64,000 nt of DNA, taken from assembly GCA_029268225.1 (NCBI GenBank), contig JAJUGJ010000006.1, positions 1 to 64,000 of the forward strand, written 5' to 3'. Both the position numbers and the translations under genes were made by a program. Of the stretch, positions 47,300 to 54,125 are shown piece after piece. The notes under the pieces were generated by a model. The model did not search any database and was not told the origin of the DNA. It saw only the letters and a list, made by a program, of their open reading frames with translations. How positions within the stretch are numbered: the stretch's first letter is position 1; each line of letters opens with the position of its first letter. The stretch comes from Burkholderiales bacterium (GTDB lineage Bacteria; Pseudomonadota; Gammaproteobacteria; Burkholderiales; Burkholderiaceae_C).

Positions 47300-48031
47300 T
47301 CAGAGCGCGCGCTGGTTCACCCGTTTCATCAGGGCTTCGGCGCTCTCTTTGCGCTCGCTGTAGCGATCGACCAGATAGGGGCTGATGTCCCGTGTGAGCA
47401 GGGTGAACTTGACCAACTCTTCCATGACGTCCACCACCCGGTCGTGGTAGCTGGAGGGCTTCATGCGATCGTTGTCATCGAACTCCATGAAGGCCTTGGC
47501 CACCGAGGACTGGTTGGGGATCGTGATCATGCGCATCCAGCGGCCCAGCACCCGCATCTGGTTGACGGCGTTGAAGGACTGCGACCCACCGCACACCTGC
47601 ATGAGGGCGAGGGTCTTGCCCTGTGTTGGCCGCACGGCGCCCACGCTCAGCGGGATCCAGTCGATCTGTGCCTTCATGATGCCGGTCATGGCCCCGTGGC
47701 GCTCGGGAGAGCACCAGACCATGCCTTCGCACCACTGGGTCAGCTCGCGCAACTCTGCCACCTTGGGGTGAGACTCGGGAGCGTCATCGGGCAGTGGCAG
47801 GCCACTGGGGTTGAAGATCTTGACCTCGGCGCCCATCGCGCGCAGCAGGCGCGCGGCCTCTTCGGTCAGCAGGCGACTGAAGGAGCGCTGACGCAGCGAG
47901 CCATAGAGCATCAGGATGCGCGGGGCGTGCGTGGACGGCTGTGCAGGACGCAGCAGCGCCGGGTCGGGCACACGGAAGTGCTCGGCCGCGACCTGGGGCA
48001 GATCGGGCAGGGCGGCAGACGACTCAGACAC
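47300..48031 (-). CDS. arsH: ArsH, NADPH-dependent FMN reductase/organoarsenical oxidase
   Basis: A 243-residue flavodoxin-like flavoprotein. The FMN-phosphate loop [11 protein letters not shown] and the ArsH-specific [21 protein letters not shown] and [15 protein letters not shown] are clear. ArsH proteins reduce flavin or quinones with NADPH and can oxidise trivalent organoarsenicals to less toxic forms. I prefer GTG 48031 ([12 protein letters not shown]), which has GGGG seven bases upstream and fits the family's short N-terminus. An ATG at 48049 is possible but lacks a ribosome site. It overlaps the arsC stop by eight bases. Confidence 0.95.
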   Translation of the reverse strand: MSESSAALPDLPQVAAEHFRVPDPALLRPAQPSTHAPRILMLYGSLRQRSFSRLLTEEAARLLRAMGAEVKIFNPSGLPLPDDAPESHPKVAELRELTQWCEGMVWCSPERHGAMTGIMKAQIDWIPLSVGAVRPTQGKTLALMQVCGGSQSFNAVNQMRVLGRWMRMITIPNQSSVAKAFMEFDDNDRMKPSSYHDRVVDVMEELVKFTLLTRDISPYLVDRYSERKESAEALMKRVNQRAL

Positions 48032-48449
48032 GGCGTTGCCCCTGTGCATCGATCACCACTTCGCCGTCTTCCTTGCTGAAGGCGCCTTGCTGAGGTTGGT
48101 GCAGGATGTCGAGCACCTTCTCCGACGGGCGGCACAGGGCCGTGCCCTTGGGCGTGACCACGATGGGGCGGTTGATCAGGATGGGGTGGGCCACCATGAA
48201 GTCCAGCAACTCGTCGTCTGTCCATTTCGGATCGGCCAGGCTGAGTTCCTCATACAGGTCACCCTTGGCGCGCAGCACCTCGCGCACGCTCAGGCCGCAG
48301 TCGGCGATCAGCTTCACCAGTTGATCGCGGCTGGGCGGGGTCTCCAGATACAGGATCACCTGGGGTTCGATGCCAGCATTGCGGATCAGGGCCAGGGTGT
48401 TGCGGGAGGTGCCGCACTTGGGGTTGTGATAGATGATGGTGTCGCTCAT
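48024..48449 (-). CDS. arsC: Arsenate reductase, glutaredoxin-dependent (ArsC/Spx fold)
   Basis: A 141-residue thioredoxin-fold reductase converting arsenate to arsenite with glutathione/glutaredoxin. The catalytic Cys12 lies in [14 protein letters not shown], and the family segments [18 protein letters not shown] and [20 protein letters not shown] supply the expected arginines. The start ATG at 48449 overlaps the acr3 stop (ATGA), so the two are translationally coupled. The arsenite it makes would be exported by the adjacent carrier. Confidence 0.95.
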   Translation of the reverse strand: MSDTIIYHNPKCGTSRNTLALIRNAGIEPQVILYLETPPSRDQLVKLIADCGLSVREVLRAKGDLYEELSLADPKWTDDELLDFMVAHPILINRPIVVTPKGTALCRPSEKVLDILHQPQQGAFSKEDGEVVIDAQGQRRV

Positions 48450-49477
48450 GCTGCGCATTGTCCTTGTTCGTACCACCCCTTGCTGCGGTTGACCATGGCC
48501 ACCAGTGACAGCATCACCGGCACCTCCACCAGCACGCCCACCACCGTGGCCAGCGCGGCGCCCGAGTTCAGACCGAACAGCGAAATGGCCACGGCCACGG
48601 CCAGCTCGAAGAAGTTGGAGGTGCCGATCAGGCAGGCGGGGCCGCCCACGTTGTGCGGCAGTTTCATCCAGCGTGCGGCCAGGTAGCTGATGGCGAAGAT
48701 GCCGTAGGTCTGCAGGGTGAGCGGAATGGCGATCAGCAGGATCACGCCCGGCTTGGCGACGATGGTGCCGGCCTGAAAGCCGAACAGCAGAACCACGGTG
48801 GCGATCAGGCCGACGATGGACCAGGGCTTGAGCTTGGCTGTGAAGTCGGCCACGGCGTGGCTTGAGCGGCGCGCCAGCACATGACGTGTGGCCATGCCGG
48901 CGATCAGCGGCAGCACCACGTACAGCACGGTGGACAGCACCAGCGTTTCCCAGGGCACGGTCACGTTGGTGACGCCCAGCAGGAAGGCGGCAATTGGCGC
49001 AAAGGCCACCACCATGATCAGGTCGTTGACCGACACCTGCACGAGCGTGTAATTGGCATCGCCCTTGACCAGCTGGCTCCACACGAACACCATGGCCGTG
49101 CAGGGGGCCACGCCCAGCAGGATCATGCCGGCGATGTACTCGCTGGCCGATTGCGGATCGACCCAGGGCGCAAAGATGTACTGGAAGAACAGCACGCCCA
49201 AGGCGGCCATCGTGAAGGGCTTGACCAGCCAGTTGATCACCAGCGTCAGGATCAGACCTTGCGGCTTCTTGCCCACGTCTTTGACGGCGCCCCAATCAAT
49301 CTGGATCATCATCGGGTAGATCATCACCCAGATGAACACGGCCACGACCAGGTTGACCTGGGCATATTCCAGCGCAGCAATCGCCTGGAAGGCATCGGGG
49401 CTCAAGAGGCCCAGACCCACACCGGCGAGGATGCCCAGGGCCACCCACACGGTCAGATAACGTTCAAACAATCCCAT
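48446..49477 (-). CDS. acr3: ACR3 family arsenite efflux transporter
   Basis: A 343-residue inner-membrane carrier of the BASS/ACR3 type with about ten spans. It starts [20 protein letters not shown], as is typical, and contains the conserved membrane Cys in [20 protein letters not shown], needed for arsenite transport in characterised ACR3 proteins. It exports As(III) using the proton gradient. Co-occurrence with ArsA and ArsD suggests it may be ATP-assisted, though ArsA is best known with ArsB; that is inferred. Confidence 0.95.
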   Translation of the reverse strand: MGLFERYLTVWVALGILAGVGLGLLSPDAFQAIAALEYAQVNLVVAVFIWVMIYPMMIQIDWGAVKDVGKKPQGLILTLVINWLVKPFTMAALGVLFFQYIFAPWVDPQSASEYIAGMILLGVAPCTAMVFVWSQLVKGDANYTLVQVSVNDLIMVVAFAPIAAFLLGVTNVTVPWETLVLSTVLYVVLPLIAGMATRHVLARRSSHAVADFTAKLKPWSIVGLIATVVLLFGFQAGTIVAKPGVILLIAIPLTLQTYGIFAISYLAARWMKLPHNVGGPACLIGTSNFFELAVAVAISLFGLNSGAALATVVGVLVEVPVMLSLVAMVNRSKGWYEQGQCAA

Positions 49478-49504
49478 TTTGGAAAACTCCGTGTTGTGTG
49501 GGGT

Positions 49505-50008
49505 TCAGCTGCGCGCGATGTCGTCGAGCGCGGCCTGCAGGGCGTCGCGTGGCATCGCATCCAGCGGCAGGGCCAGCAGTTGCAGCATCTTGTAGCCAAT
49601 GGCCTGGCGGGTCAGCTCGAAGGCGCGGCGCTTGCCTTCGTCGCCACCTTCGGCGTTGGACGGGTCGGGGTAGCCCCAGTGCACCTTGACCGGGTGGCCG
49701 TGGCCGCCGAAAAACACCGGGCAGGTTTCGGCCGCGGCGCTGTCGCACACCGTGATGACGATGGACAGCGGGGGCGCGTCGGGCGTGGTGAACTCGTCCC
49801 AGCTCTTGCTGCGGTAGGCCGAGGTGTCGATGCCGGCGCGGTTCAGGGCTTCGATGGCGAAGGGGTTGAGGCGTCCGCTGGGTGCGCTGCCGGCGCTGTG
49901 CGCCTTCACATCCTTGCCGAGCTGGGCGGCGAGGTGGTTGAGCATGCCTTCGGACAGCACGCTGCGGGCCGAGTTGTGGGTGCAGAGAATCAGGACGTGG
50001 GTGGTCAT
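49505..50008 (-). CDS. arsC: Arsenate reductase, low-molecular-weight phosphatase type (copy 2)
   Basis: A 167-residue protein with the P-loop CTHNSARS (from Cys9) and the redox Cys pair in VCDSAAAETCPVFFGG, the arrangement of LMW-phosphatase-fold arsenate reductases. It lies 16 bases after a paralogous gene of nearly the same length. The two proteins share the same motif layout but differ in most other positions, so this is an old duplication or separate acquisition, not a recent copy. It would reduce arsenate for the ACR3 pump downstream. Confidence 0.93.
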   Translation of the reverse strand: MTTHVLILCTHNSARSVLSEGMLNHLAAQLGKDVKAHSAGSAPSGRLNPFAIEALNRAGIDTSAYRSKSWDEFTTPDAPPLSIVITVCDSAAAETCPVFFGGHGHPVKVHWGYPDPSNAEGGDEGKRRAFELTRQAIGYKMLQLLALPLDAMPRDALQAALDDIARS

Positions 50009-50024
50009 GGTGGGCGCGTACGCG

Positions 50025-50519
50025 TCAGAGTTTGCCGATGGCCTGCAGGTCGGCCTGGATGGACAGCGAGGCCAGCTTCTCAGCGGGCAGTGACAGCATC
50101 AAGTCGATGCGGCGCTTGAGGATCTGGGCGACTTCCTCGAAAGCGTGTTGTTGCTGCGCCGGGGTGCCGGTGACCGCTGCGGGGTCGTACACGCCCCAGT
50201 GGGCCGTGACGGGCTGTCCGGGCCACACGGGGCAGACTTCGCCGGCGGCGTTGTCGCAGACGGTGAACACGAAGTCGAGCGGCGGCGCATCGGGGCCGGC
50301 GAACTCGTTCCAGCTCTTGCTGCGCAGACCTTCGTGGGGCAGGTTCAGGTGGGTCAGCACCTGCAGGGCCAGGGGGTGCACCTCGCCCTTGGGCTGGCTG
50401 CCGGCCGACCAGGCGGTGAAGCGGTGGGGCGCCAGGCCGTTGAGCAGGCTCTCGGCCATGATGGAGCGGGCGGAGTTGCCCGTGCACACGAAGAGCACGT
50501 TGTAGATCTTGTCAGCCAT
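50025..50519 (-). CDS. arsC: Arsenate reductase, low-molecular-weight phosphatase type (copy 1)
   Basis: A 164-residue protein with P-loop CTGNSARS in VLFVCTGNSARSIMAESLLN and the Cys pair in VCDNAAGEVCPVWPG. It retains the WNEFAGPDAPPLDFVFTV segment seen in this ArsC subfamily. It starts one base downstream of the arsA stop on the same transcript. Together with the next gene and the glutaredoxin-type ArsC it makes three arsenate reductases in one cluster. Confidence 0.94.
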   Translation of the reverse strand: MADKIYNVLFVCTGNSARSIMAESLLNGLAPHRFTAWSAGSQPKGEVHPLALQVLTHLNLPHEGLRSKSWNEFAGPDAPPLDFVFTVCDNAAGEVCPVWPGQPVTAHWGVYDPAAVTGTPAQQQHAFEEVAQILKRRIDLMLSLPAEKLASLSIQADLQAIGKL

Positions 50520-50520
50520 G

Positions 50521-52314
50521 TCAGGCTCCGGAAGGGGTGGGTTCGGGAAGGGGAGAAAGCTCGGACAAGGCCAGCAGGCGCTGTACGCCCACCGGCTCTT
50601 GCTGTTGCAGGGGCACGATGGCGTGGCGCTGGGCGTGCTGGGTTCGAATCAGCTCGATCTCACGCAGCTCGTTGCGGGCGCGTTGCTGGAGCAGGGCCGA
50701 TTGCGGCTGGGTGGCGGCCACGCAGTTGTTGACGACCCAGGCCCAGGGCTCGATGCCGGCGCGGCGCAGGTCGGCCTGCAGGTTGGCGGCTTCCAGCACC
50801 GGGGTGGTTTCCGCCAGGGTCACGATCAGCACCTTGGTCTGCTTCGGGTCCTGCAGCTGCATCATCGGTGTGGTGAAGTGCACGTTCGTGTCGCCCATCT
50901 GGCGCACGATGTCACGGTGGTAGGAGCCGGTGGCGTCCAGCAGCAACAAGGTGTGCCCGGTGGGCGCGGTGTCCATCACCACGAACTTTTTGCCGGCCTC
51001 GCGGATGATGCGCGAGAAGGCTTGGAAGACGGCGATTTCCTCGGTGCAGGGCGAGCGCAGGTCTTCTTCCAGCATGGCGCGCCCTTGCGCGTCCAGCTTG
51101 GCGCCCTTGGTGGCCAGCACCTGCTGGCGATAGCGCTCGGTGACCTCGTGCGGGTCGATCCGGCTCACGGTCAGGTTGTCCAGGCTGCCTTGCAGGGTTT
51201 CGGTCAGGTGCGCTGCCGGGTCAGAGGTGGTCAGGTGCACCGGCAGGCCCCGGTGAGCCAGTTCGACCGCCACGGCAGCCGCCAGCGTGGTTTTGCCCAC
51301 ACCGCCTTTGCCCATCAGCATGATCAGGCCGTGCCCTTCCTGGGCGATGTCGTCCACCAGGGATGACAGGCGCGCAGCCTGGGCAACTTCTGGCAAGACC
51401 ACGGACGCGGTGTCGACGGGGGCAGGGGATGCGTCGGACAGCAGGTGCTTCAGGGCATTCAGCCCCACCAGGTTGAAGGGCTGGAGCGTGATGTCATCGC
51501 GTGGCAAATCGCGCAGCGATGGGGGCAGATCGGCCAGTGCTGCGGCCTCGCGCGCCTGGATCGCGGCGGCCAGCGCATCGTACTCACCTTCGCCGGCGGG
51601 CATCAGGCCGTTGATGACCAGATGCTGTCGTGTCAGGCCGATGGCGGCCAGTTCGTCGTGCGTGCGGGCCGCTTCGTGCAAGGCGCCGCCTTGGGCGCGG
51701 GCCACCAGTACCAGTCGCGTCCGGCTGGGGTCAGCCAGGGCCTCGACCTCCGCCTTGTACAGCGTGCGCTGTTTCTCCAATCCGGCCAGCGGGCCCAGGC
51801 ACGAGGCGTCCCCTTTGCCGGCTTCCAGAAAACCGCTCCAGGCCCCCGGCAGTTGCAGCAGGCGGATCGTGTGTCCGGTCGGCGCCGTGTCAAACACGAT
51901 GTGATCGAAGTCCTGGGTCAGGGGCGACGCCACCAGCAGGCCGGTGAACTCGTCAAACGCAGCGATCTCGGTGGTGCAGGCGCCCGAGAGTTGCTCTTCG
52001 ATGCTTTTCACCACGGGATCTGGCAGCACGCCGCGCACCGGCCCCACGATGCGGTCGCGGTAGAGCTGCGCTGCGGCCTGCGGGTCGATCTCCAGCGCCG
52101 ACAAACGCGGCACGGCGGGGAGGGCGGTGATGTGATTGCCAATCTGGACACCAAACACCTGGCCGATGTTGGACGCCGGGTCGGTGCTCACCAGCAGCAC
52201 ATGGCGCCCGGCCTCGGCCAGGCGCACGGCCGTGGCGCAGGCCAGCGAGGTCTTGCCCACGCCCCCCTTGCCCGTGAAGAAGAGAAAGCGCGGTGGCTGA
52301 TCCAGAAACTGCAT
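50521..52314 (-). CDS. arsA: ArsA arsenical pump-driving ATPase
   Basis: A 597-residue ATPase made of two homologous halves, each with a deviant Walker A (FTGKGGVGKTSLA near the N-terminus and LMGKGGVGKTTLA at about residue 335) and the signature DTAPTGHT. The Cys residues that bind As(III) in R773 ArsA have counterparts in SGACTTEIAAFDEF, GDASCLGPLAGL and SPCTEEIAVFQAF. It energises arsenite export with the membrane carrier and receives As(III) from ArsD, encoded just upstream (18-base gap). Confidence 0.96.
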   Translation of the reverse strand: MQFLDQPPRFLFFTGKGGVGKTSLACATAVRLAEAGRHVLLVSTDPASNIGQVFGVQIGNHITALPAVPRLSALEIDPQAAAQLYRDRIVGPVRGVLPDPVVKSIEEQLSGACTTEIAAFDEFTGLLVASPLTQDFDHIVFDTAPTGHTIRLLQLPGAWSGFLEAGKGDASCLGPLAGLEKQRTLYKAEVEALADPSRTRLVLVARAQGGALHEAARTHDELAAIGLTRQHLVINGLMPAGEGEYDALAAAIQAREAAALADLPPSLRDLPRDDITLQPFNLVGLNALKHLLSDASPAPVDTASVVLPEVAQAARLSSLVDDIAQEGHGLIMLMGKGGVGKTTLAAAVAVELAHRGLPVHLTTSDPAAHLTETLQGSLDNLTVSRIDPHEVTERYRQQVLATKGAKLDAQGRAMLEEDLRSPCTEEIAVFQAFSRIIREAGKKFVVMDTAPTGHTLLLLDATGSYHRDIVRQMGDTNVHFTTPMMQLQDPKQTKVLIVTLAETTPVLEAANLQADLRRAGIEPWAWVVNNCVAATQPQSALLQQRARNELREIELIRTQHAQRHAIVPLQQQEPVGVQRLLALSELSPLPEPTPSGA

Positions 52315-52332
52315 GGCGTGCTCCGGCCTCGT

Positions 52333-52689
52333 TCAGCAGCAACGGCTGCCTGCGCAGCACCCGCCTGCAGCCGGCGCGGCGTTGGTCGCGATGCCGGACC
52401 AGCGGGCCAGGTCGTCGCGCGAGGGGTAGCGGCCGGCCAGGGCAATCTGGCCATCGACCAGGGTCAGCGGCAGGCCTTCCTGCCCCGACAGCTCCAGGAA
52501 GTTCTTGACGGCCGGCGTCTCGGCAAAGGCCAGCGGCTGCTGGGCCAGGTTGAAACGTTCGATCTGGGCGCCGTTCTGGCGTGCCCAGTCGATGTCGGCC
52601 GCGAAGCTCACGAGCGCCTGATCGACCTCGACCCCGCACACACCGGAGCTGCAGCACAGGGTCGGGTCAAACACTTGAATCGACTTCAT
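52333..52689 (-). CDS. arsD: ArsD arsenic metallochaperone
   Basis: A 118-residue thioredoxin-fold protein. Cys12, Cys13 and Cys18 (TLCCSSGVCGVEVD) match the three Cys that bind As(III) in characterised ArsD, and the C-terminus carries two further vicinal pairs (GGCCAGSRCC). It delivers As(III) to ArsA and can repress weakly in other systems. The start ATG is at 52689. It lies between arsR and arsA, the canonical arsRDA order. Confidence 0.95.
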   Translation of the reverse strand: MKSIQVFDPTLCCSSGVCGVEVDQALVSFAADIDWARQNGAQIERFNLAQQPLAFAETPAVKNFLELSGQEGLPLTLVDGQIALAGRYPSRDDLARWSGIATNAAPAAGGCCAGSRCC

Positions 52690-52754
52690 TTTCAAACTCC
52701 TTGAATTATCAAAATGATGGGCAAAATGACGAACTTCACTGAGGAGGGAATCTG

Positions 52755-53090
52755 TCAGCACGACTTGCAGATCGCCTGCGGATCGACCGGTAGGCACAAC
52801 TCGGTTTGCCCTGCGCAGCACTCTTCCGTCAGGTAGGCGATCAACTCCGACATCAACGTGAGGTTGGCGCGGTAGCGCTGAAAGCGCCCCTCCTGGGTGG
52901 CCGTGACCAGACCGGCGTGGGTCAACGCCTTCAGGTGAAACGACAGGTTGGTGGGGGGCACCTCCAGCGTGGTGGCGATGTCCCCGGCGACCATGCCTTC
53001 CTGGCCCATGCGGACCAGCAAGCGGAACACATCCAGGCGGACCCCGGAGGAGAGTGACTCGAAGACAGTGATGGCGGTGCGTTGTTCCAT
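52755..53090 (-). CDS. arsR: ArsR/SmtB family arsenic-responsive repressor
   Basis: A 111-residue winged-helix repressor (DNA-binding segment VPPTNLSFHLKALTHAGLVTATQEGRFQRYR). The As(III) site is probably the C-terminal cluster Cys91-Cys92 and Cys99 (TEECCAGQTELC), with Cys108 and Cys111 at the end. This resembles ArsR proteins that bind arsenite outside the DNA-recognition helix. ATG 53090 was chosen; no ribosome-binding site precedes it and the predicted transcription start falls on it. It would repress the whole arsRDA-C-C-acr3 transcript. Confidence 0.94.
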   Translation of the reverse strand: MEQRTAITVFESLSSGVRLDVFRLLVRMGQEGMVAGDIATTLEVPPTNLSFHLKALTHAGLVTATQEGRFQRYRANLTLMSELIAYLTEECCAGQTELCLPVDPQAICKSC

Positions 53091-53096
53091 ATGTCG

Positions 53097-53125
53097 ATTA
53101 TACAAATATTATTGAAACGTTGCAA
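53097..53125 (-). promoter_or_regulatory. arsR promoter with overlapping candidate ArsR operator
   Basis: On the minus strand, -35 TTGCAA (53125-53120) and -10 TATAAT (53102-53097) are separated by exactly 17 bases. The region is conspicuously AT-rich. A near-perfect palindrome, TTGnAACGTTnCAA (53112-53125), covers the -35 box and is a good candidate for the ArsR operator. The predicted start of transcription is at or next to the arsR ATG. Confidence 0.75.
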
Positions 53126-53303
53126 GATATCGATCCGAATGGGCTGTCACAGCGTCTCCGCACACTCATGGGGCGGTACGACCTTCGTCCTGAATGAAAA
53201 TACGCGGTTTCGCCCGCCGACGGGGCCTGTTGCCAGGCGCTCGTGCGGGAATCGATTTCACCCCCAAGCCACCACCTCTGCGCGTGGCACGGAAGGACAG
53301 GAT

Positions 53304-54125
53304 TTGCAGCACCGTCTCGGCAGTTCACGGCTGGTCCGCTTGCTCCAGGAATGGGCGCAGGTGGATGGCGAGTTGGCGCGCCATGACGTGGCAGAGCGGC
53401 TCGGCCATTGGCTGAGCGCCTTCGATGCCGTCAAGCTTGATGGCGCGCTGCAGACCATCGCGTCCTACCCCTCGCAGACCAAGTTGCGCGGCCAGGCGGT
53501 GGACGCCAGCGCGGTGGCCCGGCAGGTCAATCATGTCAAGGCCGATCTGACCGCCCTGATCACCGCCAAGGTGACACCCGCGCGTCCCACGCTGCCCGCC
53601 GCCCCTCGCACCCTGTTGCACACGCTGGAAGAAGACGACGCTCGCAATGAGTCCAAGTACGCGCCGCATTACCAGCGCTACCTGGGCCTGCAAAAACAGA
53701 TGGAAACCACCGTGGGGGCCCTGCGCGCCCAGGTGCGTCAGATGCTGTCCAAAGGCTCGCCGGCCTTGCGCCAGTTGGTGGCCCTGGATGCCGTCATGGA
53801 GCAGATGCTGGGCCCCCGCGAGCAAAAGCTGTGGGCCAGCGTACCGGTGTACCTGGAGCGTCGCCTGGAGCACTGGCGCCAGCACCACCAGCAGGCCATC
53901 ACGGGGCAGGGGGGCGACGACGACCCCATCCGCTGGCGTCAGGCCGGCGGCTGGATCGCCGCCTTTGAGCACGACATGCGCGACATGATGCTGGCCGAGT
54001 TGCAGCAACGCCTGCAACCCGTGGTGGGCCTGATGGAGGCCGCCCAGAACGCCACCGATGGGCCTAGCCCGCAAGCTGCCCCCCCAGAACAAACAGAACA
54101 CAGCGAGAACAGCGAATCACAATGA
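53304..54125 (+). CDS. DUF3348 family protein
   Basis: A 273-residue, mostly helical cytoplasmic protein matching DUF3348 (GSSRLVRLLQEWAQVDGELA near the start, KYAPHYQRYLGLQKQME, WIAAFEHDMRDMMLAELQQR). I chose TTG 53304 because GGAAGGA (53291-53297) lies six bases ahead and the family begins shortly before the 'LVRLL' segment. An in-frame ATG at 53139 would add 55 poorly conserved-looking residues. Its stop overlaps the DUF802 start (ATGA). Function is unknown; the gene order suggests an accessory part of the membrane motor that follows. Confidence 0.8.
   Translation: MQHRLGSSRLVRLLQEWAQVDGELARHDVAERLGHWLSAFDAVKLDGALQTIASYPSQTKLRGQAVDASAVARQVNHVKADLTALITAKVTPARPTLPAAPRTLLHTLEEDDARNESKYAPHYQRYLGLQKQMETTVGALRAQVRQMLSKGSPALRQLVALDAVMEQMLGPREQKLWASVPVYLERRLEHWRQHHQQAITGQGGDDDPIRWRQAGGWIAAFEHDMRDMMLAELQQRLQPVVGLMEAAQNATDGPSPQAAPPEQTEHSENSESQ

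Noticed and set aside
48024-49295. A 423-codon frame extending arsC backwards through acr3
   Set aside because: Only the last 141 codons resemble a protein family. The rest is out of frame with the clear ACR3 gene, and the ATG at 48449 gives the normal ArsC length.
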